DNA of 64,000 nucleotides, from contig NZ_AUDK01000018.1 in assembly GCF_000425425.1 (NCBI RefSeq), positions 40,983 through 104,982 of the forward strand, written 5' to 3'. Positions 25,809-33,747 of the stretch are shown here, piece by piece. Numbering within the stretch: the first letter of the stretch is position 1; every line of letters starts with the position of its first letter. The position numbers and the translations under genes are program-made. Under the pieces are notes generated by a model, which saw only the letters and a list, made by a program, of their open reading frames with translations, did no database searches and was not told the DNA's origin. The DNA is from Flavobacterium daejeonense DSM 17708 (GTDB lineage Bacteria; Bacteroidota; Bacteroidia; Flavobacteriales; Flavobacteriaceae).

Positions 25809-26543
25809 TTATTCGATATTTCGTGCCAATTTCAAAAAAACTTCGTTCATGGAAGTTACGTTATATTGTTGTTTTAAATTTTTGGGAGCATCCAAAGCTT
25901 CGATTTTACCTTCGACCATTATCGAAACGCGGTCGCAATATTCGGCTTCGTCCATATAATGTGTGGTGACAAAAATGGTAGTTCCTTTATTGGCCTGAGC
26001 ATAAATCATTTCCCAAAACTGTCTTCGGGTAATAGGATCTACGCCACCGGTGGGTTCGTCCAGAAAAACTATTTTAGGGTCGTGCAGCAAAGCCACCGAG
26101 AAAGAAAGTTTTTGTTTCCAGCCCAACGGAAGCGCGCCCACGAGTTTGTTTATTTCGTTTTCAAGTCCCAATTCGCTGACTAACAGAGCGGTTTTTTCTT
26201 TGATTTGATTCCGATTCAACCCATAAATTCCGCCAAAAAAAGTAATGTTTTCTTTGATTGTTAAATCGTCATACATGGAGAATTTCTGACTCATGTAGCC
26301 AATGTTTTTTTTGACCATTTCAGCATTGTGTTTCACATCAAAACCAGCCACTAAAGCTTCGCCTGAAGTAGGTTTAGAAATCCCGATAAGCATTTTCATT
26401 GCGGTAGTTTTTCCGGCACCATTGGCACCCAAAAAACCAAAAATTTCGCCTTTGTAAACATCAAAAGAAATGTTGTTTACAGCCGTAAAATGACCAAATT
26501 GCTTGCTGAGGTTTTGTGTCGATATGATTTTTTCCTGATTCAC
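25809..26543 (-). CDS. ABC transporter ATP-binding protein
   Basis: 244 residues. Walker A is GANGAGKTT, Walker B VFLDEPTGGVDP, and the H-loop THYMDEAEYCD. The signature is degenerate (LPLGWKQKLSF instead of LSGGQ), as in several efflux ATPases of this type. The start codon is GTG at 26543, three bases after the stop of the preceding ATPase gene; no ATG is available nearby. It pairs with the other ATPase to drive the two permeases. Confidence 0.92.
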   Translation of the reverse strand: MNQEKIISTQNLSKQFGHFTAVNNISFDVYKGEIFGFLGANGAGKTTAMKMLIGISKPTSGEALVAGFDVKHNAEMVKKNIGYMSQKFSMYDDLTIKENITFFGGIYGLNRNQIKEKTALLVSELGLENEINKLVGALPLGWKQKLSFSVALLHDPKIVFLDEPTGGVDPITRRQFWEMIYAQANKGTTIFVTTHYMDEAEYCDRVSIMVEGKIEALDAPKNLKQQYNVTSMNEVFLKLARNIE

Positions 26544-26546
26544 AAT

Positions 26547-27458
26547 TTATTGATTTAGCATAGTAAAATCCATAAAAACATCTTCGATGCTGGTTTTGGC
26601 AACAGCAATATCAATTTCGCTGTGAAGTTGTTCTTTGAGATATTTTTCTAATTCTGTTGGGTCAAAATGGATGTTTTGGTCAATATAATGTACATGTTCG
26701 CCAAAGGCAAAAGCACTGTAATGACTTGGGTACTTTTTTAAATCCAAAATCAACTGGTGCTTGTTTTTGGTTCTGACCTTGTATATTGTTTTGTTGTAAT
26801 GGGAAACAATGTTTTCCGGACTGTCAATTTTTAAAATTTGTCCTTTTTGAATCAGCGCAATCCGGTCGCATAAAGCGGCTTCGTCCATATAAGGCGTCGA
26901 AACCAGAATGGTGATTCCTTTTTTTTGCAGACGTTTCAGCATTTCCCAGAATTCTTTCCTGGAAACCGGATCCACGCCGGTAGTGGGTTCGTCCAGAAAT
27001 AAAATTTTTGGTTTATGAATCAAAGCGCAACATAAAGCCAGTTTTTGTTTCATTCCACCGGACAAAGCACCGGCTCTTCTGTTTTTGAAAGGTTCAATCT
27101 GAATGTAGATTTCTTTGATTAAATCGTAGTTTTCTTCGAGTGTTGTTCCAAAAATAGTCGCAAAAAAGTTGAGGTTTTCGGTAATGGTTAAATCCTGATA
27201 CAGGGAAAATTTGCCGGGCATGTAACCAATGTTTTTCCGGATTTCTTTGTAGTCTTGTATTACATCTAATCCGGCTACAGTGGCTTTTCCTTCATCGGCT
27301 AACAATACCGTAGTTAAAATTCTGAAAAGTGTTGTTTTTCCGGCTCCGTCAGGTCCAATGAGTCCAAATAATTCCCCTTCCTTTACTTCAAAAGAAATAT
27401 CGGAAACCGCCAAAGTTTTTGGGTAAGATTTTGAAATATTTTCGACCTGAATACTCAT
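26547..27458 (-). CDS. ABC transporter ATP-binding protein
   Basis: 303 residues from ATG at 27458. Walker A is GPDGAGKTT, signature LSGGMKQKL, Walker B ILFLDEPTTGVDP, and H-loop STPYMDEAALCD, in which the usual His is Pro-Tyr, a possible change of the switch residue. A C-terminal tail of about 80 residues follows the ATPase core. In the family this and the next gene often occur as separate or fused halves (compare YbhF, which is a fusion). Confidence 0.92.
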   Translation of the reverse strand: MSIQVENISKSYPKTLAVSDISFEVKEGELFGLIGPDGAGKTTLFRILTTVLLADEGKATVAGLDVIQDYKEIRKNIGYMPGKFSLYQDLTITENLNFFATIFGTTLEENYDLIKEIYIQIEPFKNRRAGALSGGMKQKLALCCALIHKPKILFLDEPTTGVDPVSRKEFWEMLKRLQKKGITILVSTPYMDEAALCDRIALIQKGQILKIDSPENIVSHYNKTIYKVRTKNKHQLILDLKKYPSHYSAFAFGEHVHYIDQNIHFDPTELEKYLKEQLHSEIDIAVAKTSIEDVFMDFTMLNQ

Positions 27459-27516
27459 TTTCAATAAGAATAACAATTAAAATGGCAATGACAATTTAAA
27501 ACCACAAACAATCAAC

Positions 27517-28392
27517 TTAACGGATCCACATTTCAGCCGGCATACCAATTTTTAAGGCTCCGTCATTTTTTACGGTAATTTTTACGGCATAAACCAGATT
27601 AACGCGTTCTTCTTTGGTTTGGATGATTTTGGGGGTAAATTCTGCCGAAGCCGAAATCCAGGAAACGGTTCCTTCGTAATTTTTCATTTCGTTTTCGGTA
27701 TCGATTTTAACCGTCACTTTTTGCCCGATTTTTAGCTGTGGCAATTGGGTTTCGCTTACATAAACACGCAAAGTCATTTCGGAAATATCGGCAATTTTGT
27801 ACAATGGTTTTCCAAAAGCGGTAATTTCGTTTGTTTCGGCATATTTGGCTAAAACTGTTCCTTTGACAGGATTGATAATCTTTGATTTTTCAATTTGATC
27901 CTCAATTTTTTTAATTTGAACAGCAATCGATTTGGCTTCATTGTCAATTGGAGCGTTTTGTGTTTTAGTGCTGTTCATCTGTTGTCTTAAAACATTAACT
28001 TTGCCATTTACTTCGTCCAACTGACGCTGCGTGGCAGCCGCTTCGGCAAACATATTTTGAATTCTTTTTTGTTCAATTAAAGCGGTTTTTAACTGTTCCT
28101 GTAAAACATTGTTTTGTGATAAAACATTTTCAGATTTAGAAGCAATGGTTTTTTGTGATGCAATTAATTGCATTTTGCTCAAATAGAGTTGGGTAGTGTC
28201 AATTAAACCAATTTGGGTATTGGGTCTCAGCAGATTTCCTTCTTCAGCAATAAAAGAAAGTAATTTTCCATTGGCTTCTGCTGAAATAGTAATTTCTGTG
28301 GCTTCAAAATTCCCGTAACCATCCGCTTTTTCGTTGTCTTTGTTGCAGGAAATGAATCCAATTAAGATAATAAGTGTTGCTATATTTTTCAT
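27517..28392 (-). CDS. HlyD-family periplasmic adaptor lipoprotein
   Basis: 291 residues. Signal peptide with lipobox (MKNIATLIILIGFISCNK), so anchored in the inner membrane by lipid. A biotinyl-lipoyl half (YGNFEATEITISAEANGKL), a long coiled-coil hairpin with many Gln and Lys (about 95-170), the second lipoyl half (KGTVLAKYAETNEITAFGKP) and a beta-barrel follow. It links the ABC permeases to the TolC-like channel encoded just upstream. Confidence 0.9.
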   Translation of the reverse strand: MKNIATLIILIGFISCNKDNEKADGYGNFEATEITISAEANGKLLSFIAEEGNLLRPNTQIGLIDTTQLYLSKMQLIASQKTIASKSENVLSQNNVLQEQLKTALIEQKRIQNMFAEAAATQRQLDEVNGKVNVLRQQMNSTKTQNAPIDNEAKSIAVQIKKIEDQIEKSKIINPVKGTVLAKYAETNEITAFGKPLYKIADISEMTLRVYVSETQLPQLKIGQKVTVKIDTENEMKNYEGTVSWISASAEFTPKIIQTKEERVNLVYAVKITVKNDGALKIGMPAEMWIR

Positions 28393-28402
28393 ATTATTTT
28401 CT

Positions 28403-29659
28403 TTAGTTTCCCTGAATAATGTTGTAATTGGCGTGAGCTAAAAGCAATTGGATTTCATGTAATTTTTGATTGATTTGTGCTTCGTAAAAATGAGTGAATT
28501 CCACAATGTAATCCGAAAGTGTGATGGCTCCGTATTTTAGCTGCGCTTCGGTGGCTTTCAAAACGCTGTTTCTTAATTCAATAATTTCATTATCCTGTGT
28601 GCTGATGGTTTCCAATTTTTGAATTTCTTTTTCCAATTCCTGGGATTGTAGCTGATTGTTTAGCAAAAAGTTTTCTTTTTCGGTCGCAATCATGTTTTTT
28701 GAAACAGCAAGTATTTCCTTTTCTGTTTTTGATTTGTTCCAGTCAAAAACATTCCAATTGGCTTTTAATCCTACGATATAAAAAGTTTGAAATGAATTGT
28801 CCAGCATATTCAGCCCCGGATTTCCATAACCAGCCTGACCAAAAGCTTTGAGTTTAGGAAGATTATTTTTGGTAATGATTTCTTCTGAAATATCCATTTG
28901 TTCGTTTTGAATCTCGTATAGTTGTAGTTCCGGTCGGTTGTTGGACTGGTTTAAATTCCGGTTTAAAACAGGTTTGTTTAAAATGATATTTTCTTCAAAA
29001 GTTGTATTGGTTAACAGCTCAAGACTTTCTAAAGCTCTTTTTTTATCAAATTTGATTTCGCTAAGTTGCTGTTGAATTTTTAAATTTTCAGCTTCCAACA
29101 TTTTTTGATAAGAGGGAAGGAGCGCGCCAAATTTCACTCCGGATTTCACCTCGTTAATTTTTGACTGTAATTGTTTTTGTTTTGCCAGCAGAATTTCTTT
29201 TTGTTCCTGTAACAGAAAAACGGAGAAATACAGTTGGTTAATTTTTAATTTCAATTGGTATAAAGAAACGGCAACTTGTTGTTGTTGCAACTTGTTTTGA
29301 GTTTCCTTTATTTTAGTATTCATTTCATGCAATCCGCCGTTGTAGATAATCTGGTTTACATCCAGTGTGGCGCGATATTGATCTTTATTGAGTGGATTAA
29401 TTGTGGCATTCGGAATTTTTATCGGAACCTGAGTTACCTCCGATTGATAAGTAGCCTGAGCATTCAAATCCACTTTTGGAAGATAGTCTTTATCCAGATT
29501 TTGGATTTCCAGTTGCGATTTTCTTGCCAATAAATCATTTTGTTTCGCCAAAGGATAGTTTTTATCTGCCAGTTTATAGCAATGTTCCAGAGATAATTGT
29601 TGCTGAGCTAACGCTAAGAACGGAAATAAGAATAGCAATAAGATTTTGAGGGTTCTCAT
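28403..29659 (-). CDS. TolC-family outer-membrane efflux protein
   Basis: 418 residues with signal peptide ([19 protein letters not shown]). Long Gln/Lys/Glu-rich helices and the internal duplication typical of TolC-like proteins are visible. It forms the outer-membrane channel of the tripartite ABC-2 exporter. The first codon overlaps the TetR gene's stop by four bases. Confidence 0.9.
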   Translation of the reverse strand: MRTLKILLLFLFPFLALAQQQLSLEHCYKLADKNYPLAKQNDLLARKSQLEIQNLDKDYLPKVDLNAQATYQSEVTQVPIKIPNATINPLNKDQYRATLDVNQIIYNGGLHEMNTKIKETQNKLQQQQVAVSLYQLKLKINQLYFSVFLLQEQKEILLAKQKQLQSKINEVKSGVKFGALLPSYQKMLEAENLKIQQQLSEIKFDKKRALESLELLTNTTFEENIILNKPVLNRNLNQSNNRPELQLYEIQNEQMDISEEIITKNNLPKLKAFGQAGYGNPGLNMLDNSFQTFYIVGLKANWNVFDWNKSKTEKEILAVSKNMIATEKENFLLNNQLQSQELEKEIQKLETISTQDNEIIELRNSVLKATEAQLKYGAITLSDYIVEFTHFYEAQINQKLHEIQLLLAHANYNIIQGN

Positions 29660-30249
29660 TTTTTTATCGAATTTATGATGTCTTGTGCAATAATCGTTTT
29701 GCGTTCTTCCATCATTTGGTTAAACTCAGCATCATTGATGCGAAGAATACCCTTAACCATGGTTTGTGCTGCAAATGGAAAAACAGTCATCGAAAAAATA
29801 TTTAACAATAATTGTTTTGGATTGAGTGGTTTGATAATTCCCTGCTCAATTTCCTGTTCAATTTGGGCCATTAAAACAGCAGGATGAGGTCGGTTTTCGT
29901 GATTTAAAATCGACATCACAAACTCCGGATTATTGTTCATCTCCTGAATAATAAATTGGGGCAAAAAAGGATTTCGGATTACAAAGTCAATGTATTCCTG
30001 AGTAAACTGATGGATTTTTTCAAAAACTGTTTTTTCCGAATTAAAAATAGTATTGATTTGCGGTGCGAGTTGGCTAAAAGCTTTCATAAAAACCGCCTGA
30101 AACAATTGTTGTTTGTTTTTAAAACAATAATGCAGCATGGCTTTGTTAATGCCGGCTTCATCTGCAATTTCCTGCATACGGGCACCGGCAAAACCTTTCT
30201 TCTGAAAAACAATCCGGGCAGCATTAAATATTTTCTCTTCAGTTGTCAT
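29656..30249 (-). CDS. TetR-family repressor of the efflux operon
   Basis: 197 residues. N-terminal [42 protein letters not shown] (read as [19 protein letters not shown] and [15 protein letters not shown]). The C-terminal ligand pocket does not identify the drug or solvent sensed. It is first in an operon TetR-TolC-HlyD-ATPase-ATPase-permease-permease, resembling the Escherichia coli CecR/ybhGFSR arrangement. It probably binds the tandem repeats at 30259-30287 and represses itself and the pump. Confidence 0.9.
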   Translation of the reverse strand: MTTEEKIFNAARIVFQKKGFAGARMQEIADEAGINKAMLHYCFKNKQQLFQAVFMKAFSQLAPQINTIFNSEKTVFEKIHQFTQEYIDFVIRNPFLPQFIIQEMNNNPEFVMSILNHENRPHPAVLMAQIEQEIEQGIIKPLNPKQLLLNIFSMTVFPFAAQTMVKGILRINDAEFNQMMEERKTIIAQDIINSIKK

Positions 30250-30258
30250 TTTTGACTT

Positions 30259-30295
30259 TTAACTATTTGGTTTAACTATTTGGTTAACAAAGATA
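30259..30295 (-). promoter_or_regulatory. TetR-operon promoter and tandem operator
   Basis: A perfect -7 box TATCTTTG lies at 30295-30288 (minus). Between it and the ATG the 13-bp unit TTAACTATTTGGT occurs twice in tandem (30259-30271, 30272-30284, plus-strand reading), and TTAAC-N6-GTTAA is an inverted repeat at 30272-30287. This placement fits a repressor operator. Confidence 0.65.
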
Positions 30296-30314
30296 GAAAA
30301 AAAAGTAATCGAAA

Positions 30315-30509
30315 TTACTTTTTCTCTTTTTTAATGAATGAACTGCTTAATAATCCGCCAATTAAAGCGCCATAAAGAGTAGCGTTCAAAGGTCTGGAAG
30401 TAATGACGCAAGTCCCCGTGATGCAGCCTACATATTTATAATACAAGTAGCCTGCGACAGCACCAATAAGTACTCCGAGGAGGGTTATCAGGAATGTTTT
30501 TTTGTTCAT
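30315..30509 (-). CDS. DUF6132 small membrane protein
   Basis: 64 residues, two membrane segments (TFLITLLGVLIGAVAGYLYY and LYGALIGGLLSSSFI) joined by a cysteine-bearing loop VGCITGTCVITSRPLNAT, the hallmark of DUF6132. Function unknown; the loop could bind a metal or act in thiol chemistry. It starts 1 bp within the stop of the thioredoxin gene (TAATG) and is the last gene of the compact sulfur operon. Confidence 0.8.
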   Translation of the reverse strand: MNKKTFLITLLGVLIGAVAGYLYYKYVGCITGTCVITSRPLNATLYGALIGGLLSSSFIKKEKK

Positions 30510-30811
30510 TATATTTTTTTTGATAAAATGGTATTTACAATGGTGCTTTTATCTAATACTCCCGATTGTCTCCACAATTGTTGTCCTTTTTGGAACAAAA
30601 TCATTGTTGGAACGCCGCGAACCTGATATTGAGCCGCAATTTGCTGATTTTTGTCCACATCAATTTTTATAATTGAAATTTGATCTCCCAGTTGGTCTTT
30701 TACATCTTTTAAAATAGGACTTAACATTTTGCAGGGACCACACCAGGTAGCAAAAAAGTCAACCAAAATAGGTTTTTCAGATTGTATGAGTTCGTTAAAA
30801 TTATTGTTCAT
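30509..30811 (-). CDS. Thioredoxin
   Basis: 100-residue cytoplasmic thioredoxin with the active site WCGPC (Cys24 and Cys27) and the cis-Pro motif RGVPT. No signal peptide. It overlaps the upstream membrane-protein gene by 11 bp, so expression is coupled. In this operon it may recycle disulfides or persulfides for the rhodanese and dioxygenase, which is inference. Confidence 0.93.
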   Translation of the reverse strand: MNNNFNELIQSEKPILVDFFATWCGPCKMLSPILKDVKDQLGDQISIIKIDVDKNQQIAAQYQVRGVPTMILFQKGQQLWRQSGVLDKSTIVNTILSKKI

Positions 30812-31007
30812 TGTTGGTTTTGTTTTTAGGAATTGAACATCCGTTTAAGCTGCAACCTGTATTGAAAATAGCCTGAAACAGAAAAAAGGCAGCCATTACT
30901 CCAAAAAGAATTTCGTGGTATTGAAAAGCCTGTTGTAAGGAAAATAATCCGAATAGCAGGCGAATTATACGCATAATGTGCCAGTTGGAAAATAATAATT
31001 GTTTCAT
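30801..31007 (-). CDS. Small membrane protein, DUF2892/YgaP-like
   Basis: 68 residues with two hydrophobic helices (MRIIRLLFGLFSLQQAF and ILFGVMAAFFLFQAIF) and the C-terminal cysteine stretch NTGCSLNGCSIPKN. It resembles the membrane part of YgaP-type rhodaneses. It overlaps the methyltransferase-HMA gene by 4 bp and thioredoxin by 11 bp. The cysteines may carry sulfane sulfur; that is inference. Confidence 0.68.
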   Translation of the reverse strand: MKQLLFSNWHIMRIIRLLFGLFSLQQAFQYHEILFGVMAAFFLFQAIFNTGCSLNGCSIPKNKTNNEQ

Positions 31008-31846
31008 GCTTTTATAGGTTGGATTTTATATTTTTCATCATAAGAAACTATTTTTTGAAGTTGCAGTAAAGGAATTTCCTCTTGGCTTATGATTAGAATT
31101 TCTTCGAAATTGGTACTCATGCTCACGTTTAAAACTCCGGAAAGAGTCGCTATTTTATCCGAAACGGTTTTCATACAACCGCTGCAGGTTATTCCTTCAA
31201 AGGTATAAAGTTGTACCGTAACCGCATTATTTTTTTGGAATTCAAAAAACAATTCACTGTCTTTTCTCGGTGCTGCTGAATCCTGAGCCACTGCTAATTT
31301 TTCAAAATGAAATGCACCTTTAAAAAGCATTTCGTATTCTTTTTGGTTGCCACCAAAAGGAGGATTCACATCAAAATCACGATTAAAAAGTAAGCCGGCC
31401 AAAATTCCGTTTGGAGTTAAAAGCTGCTGCATTTTCCAAACATATTTTTGACGCATAAAAGGAGGTAGTGCACAAAAAAAGGTTTGTTCAATAATAACAT
31501 CGTATTCGCTTTTGTGTTCAAAAAAGTCTCCCAGAATAATTTTTATATTAGCGTTATTGGCAAATTTTTCCTGTAACAGCGCAACTAATGTTGGTGCAAT
31601 ATCAATAACGGTAATATTGGTAAAACCTTTAGCTAAAAGGTATATGGCCTCATAGGTATTTCCGCATCCCGGAATCAGGATGCGGCTGTTTTTATTTTCT
31701 AAAGAATCAATAAAATTTTTGATGGGAGGTGCAATTTCACCTAAATCCCATCCGGTTGCTTTGGCTTTGTATTGTGCGTCCCAGTAGTTTTGATCCAACG
31801 GGCTTTCGCAGCTTACGGTACAGCATTGTTCTTTATTTGCAATCAT
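31004..31846 (-). CDS. TPMT-like methyltransferase fused to a CxxC HMA domain
   Basis: 280 residues. Residues about 18-205 match the thiopurine S-methyltransferase/TehB-like fold: YWDAQYKAKATGWDLGEIAPP (read as YWDAQYKA and TGWDLGEIAPP), the SAM motif ILIPGCGNTYEAIYLLAKG and VIIEQTFFCALPP. Residues about 212-280 form a heavy-metal-associated domain (LYTFEGITCSGCMKTVSDKI, CxxC near 222). The N-terminus also has cysteines (QCCTVSC). It lies in one operon with DUF2892, thioredoxin and DUF6132 genes. It may methylate a thiol, sulfide or metalloid delivered or sensed by the HMA domain. The substrate is unknown. Confidence 0.85.
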   Translation of the reverse strand: MIANKEQCCTVSCESPLDQNYWDAQYKAKATGWDLGEIAPPIKNFIDSLENKNSRILIPGCGNTYEAIYLLAKGFTNITVIDIAPTLVALLQEKFANNANIKIILGDFFEHKSEYDVIIEQTFFCALPPFMRQKYVWKMQQLLTPNGILAGLLFNRDFDVNPPFGGNQKEYEMLFKGAFHFEKLAVAQDSAAPRKDSELFFEFQKNNAVTVQLYTFEGITCSGCMKTVSDKIATLSGVLNVSMSTNFEEILIISQEEIPLLQLQKIVSYDEKYKIQPIKA

Positions 31847-31847
31847 T

Positions 31848-32060
31848 TTAATGACTTATTTTCTTTTTGTTTGTGTTAATTCCCCAAGGGGTATACATTG
31901 GACAAAAATTGATAGAAACAGTAATTAACAGGATTGCTGCCAATGCTAAGAAGAAGATACCTAAATTCCCTGTAACAACATTCGTAAAATATAATGTTGC
32001 AAATGTAATAGCGATAATCACACGGATTGTCTTGTCTGTTTTTCCCATATTATGTTTCAT
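31848..32060 (-). CDS. DUF2892 (YgaP-like) membrane protein
   Basis: 70 residues. Two membrane helices (IRVIIAITFATLYFTNVV and LGIFFLALAAILLITVSI) and the family ending NFCPMYTPWGINT, as in DUF2892 proteins often found beside rhodaneses. ATG at 32060, with a second ATG at residue 5. It starts 79 bp after the MBL-rhodanese gene and is followed 1 bp later by the methyltransferase-HMA gene. Confidence 0.8.
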   Translation of the reverse strand: MKHNMGKTDKTIRVIIAITFATLYFTNVVTGNLGIFFLALAAILLITVSINFCPMYTPWGINTNKKKISH

Positions 32061-32139
32061 GATTTCTACAATTTAAGGGTTATTAATGCAATCGTATTAT
32101 TATATAAATTTACGGATAAATCTGTTTAAAATCAAGTGG

Positions 32140-33558
32140 TTATAATTTTAAAGTTTTGCTTTGACATACAAAATCCGTTTTAGGTACAGTCGTTTTTGCA
32201 ATAGCATTAAAACCGCCTTCTACTTCGGTAAAGTTTCTAAAACCTCTTGCCTGAAGAATTGATGCTGCAATCATGCTGCGGTATCCACCGGCACAATGAA
32301 TATAGAAAGCTTCCTGTGGGTTGATGTCTTTTATCCAGTCGTTAATGTAAGCCAAAGGTTTAGAATAAGCTTCTTCGATATGTTCGGCAGCATATTCACT
32401 TTCTTTACGAACATCAACAATTTTGCTTTCGCCAATTTTTATTTCTTTGGCAAATTCTTCAGCTGTAATGCGATGAATGCTATCGATTTCTTTTCCGGCA
32501 TTTTTCCAGGCTTCAAATCCGCCTTCTAAATGTCCCAAAATATTATCAAAACCTACGCGACTTAATCGGGTAACGGCTTCTTCTTCCTGATCAATTTCGG
32601 TAACCAAAATAATTGGTTGTCGTACATCGGCAATTAAAGCGCCCACCCAAGGGGCAAAATCACCTTCGATTCCGATATTGATAGATTGAGGAATAAATCC
32701 TTTGGCAAAAACACCATTTTTTCGGGTGTCTAAAATCAAGGCACCGCTTTCGTCAGCAACGGCTTCAAAGTCAGCAGCAGGAATTCCAACCATTCCCTGA
32801 TTTAGCACTTTTTCAAAACTCTCATAACCTTGTTTGTTCATGGCAACGTTCATTCCAAAATAAGCCGGAGGAGGCAATAATCCATCGGTTACTTCTTTGA
32901 TGAATTCGGCTTCGGTCATATTGGCTCTTAAAGCGTAATTAGTAGCTTTTTGATTTCCAATAGTTGAAACAGTTTCTTTACTCATGTTTTTTCCGCAGGC
33001 ACTTCCGGCACCATGAGCAGGATAAACAATTACGTCATCCGGCAAAGTCATGATTTTATCTCTTAACGAATGATATAAAGTAGCTGCTAATTGTTCCTGA
33101 GTCATGTGAGCTGTTTTTTGCGCCAAATCCGGACGTCCTACATCACCAATAAACAAAGTATCTCCTGAGAAAATAGCATGCTCTTTGCCGTTTTTGTCAA
33201 GTAATAAAAAAGTAGCACTTTCCATGGTGTGTCCCGGAGTATGTAATACTTTAATGGTTACATTTCCAATTTTGAATTCCTGTCCGTCAGTAGCAATGAT
33301 GGCGTCAAATTCCGGTTGAGCTGTTGGTCCGTAAACAATTGGAGCTTCGGTTGCTTTACTCAAATCCACATGTCCGGAAACGAAATCAGCGTGGAAGTGG
33401 GTTTCGAAAATGTATTTTAGTTTTACGTTATCACGTTCCAAACGATCTAAATAAGGTTGTACTTCACGCAGTGGGTCAATAATAGCAGCTTCGCCATTAG
33501 AAGTAATATAGTAAGCACCTTGTGCTAAACATCCGGTATATATTTGTTCTATTTTCAT
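32140..33558 (-). CDS. MBL-fold persulfide dioxygenase-like protein with two rhodanese domains
   Basis: 472 residues from ATG at 33558. The N-terminal metallo-beta-lactamase fold (about 1-235) has THFHADFVSGH near residue 54, LHTPGHTMESATF and SGDTLFIGDVGRPDL, the metal ligands of the persulfide dioxygenase group (CstB/ETHE1-like). Two rhodanese-like domains follow: the first (about 260-345) lacks a clear catalytic Cys, the second (about 365-465) has CAGGYRS with the active Cys near 423. It probably oxidises glutathione- or other persulfides to sulfite and thiosulfate. Its promoter carries the Fnr-type dyad at 33617-33630. Confidence 0.87.
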   Translation of the reverse strand: MKIEQIYTGCLAQGAYYITSNGEAAIIDPLREVQPYLDRLERDNVKLKYIFETHFHADFVSGHVDLSKATEAPIVYGPTAQPEFDAIIATDGQEFKIGNVTIKVLHTPGHTMESATFLLLDKNGKEHAIFSGDTLFIGDVGRPDLAQKTAHMTQEQLAATLYHSLRDKIMTLPDDVIVYPAHGAGSACGKNMSKETVSTIGNQKATNYALRANMTEAEFIKEVTDGLLPPPAYFGMNVAMNKQGYESFEKVLNQGMVGIPAADFEAVADESGALILDTRKNGVFAKGFIPQSINIGIEGDFAPWVGALIADVRQPIILVTEIDQEEEAVTRLSRVGFDNILGHLEGGFEAWKNAGKEIDSIHRITAEEFAKEIKIGESKIVDVRKESEYAAEHIEEAYSKPLAYINDWIKDINPQEAFYIHCAGGYRSMIAASILQARGFRNFTEVEGGFNAIAKTTVPKTDFVCQSKTLKL

Positions 33559-33586
33559 AAAAAATGATTTTTTTAATTTGATGTAA

Positions 33587-33594
33587 CAAAGATA
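33587..33594 (-). promoter_or_regulatory. MBL-rhodanese -7 promoter element
   Basis: TATCTTTG on the minus strand (33594-33587), a perfect TAnnTTTG match 28 nt before the ATG. Confidence 0.65.
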
Positions 33595-33616
33595 AAGCAT
33601 AGTAAAAGTGCAGGAA

Positions 33617-33630
33617 GTGACTAAAGTTAC
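33617..33630 (-). promoter_or_regulatory. Fnr-type dyad GTGAC-N4-GTTAC, copy 1
   Basis: GTGACTAAAGTTAC, an inverted repeat with 5-4-5 geometry as in Fnr-family sites. Its centre is 33 bp upstream of the -7 box centre (near -40 from the start), the class II activator position. The half-sites are identical to those at 37671-37684. Confidence 0.6.
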
Positions 33631-33718
33631 ATTATGTATTTTAATTGTATATTTTGTCAGAAAAACAAAAAGTAAATTAAAAAGTTTTTCTCAATAAGGC
33701 TTTTCAAGGCATTTGAGT

Positions 33719-33726
33719 TAAATTTG
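33719..33726 (+). promoter_or_regulatory. cydA -7 promoter element
   Basis: TAAATTTG, a perfect TAnnTTTG match 21 nt before the cydA ATG at 33748. No Fnr-type dyad lies at -40 of this promoter. Confidence 0.55.
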
Positions 33727-33747
33727 TGCTATCAAAAAAAACTTCGT

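Noticed and set aside
33683..33696. Possible Fnr-type site at -40 of cydA
   Set aside because: No GTGAC or GTTAC half-site is there; cydA is not assigned to the dyad regulon.
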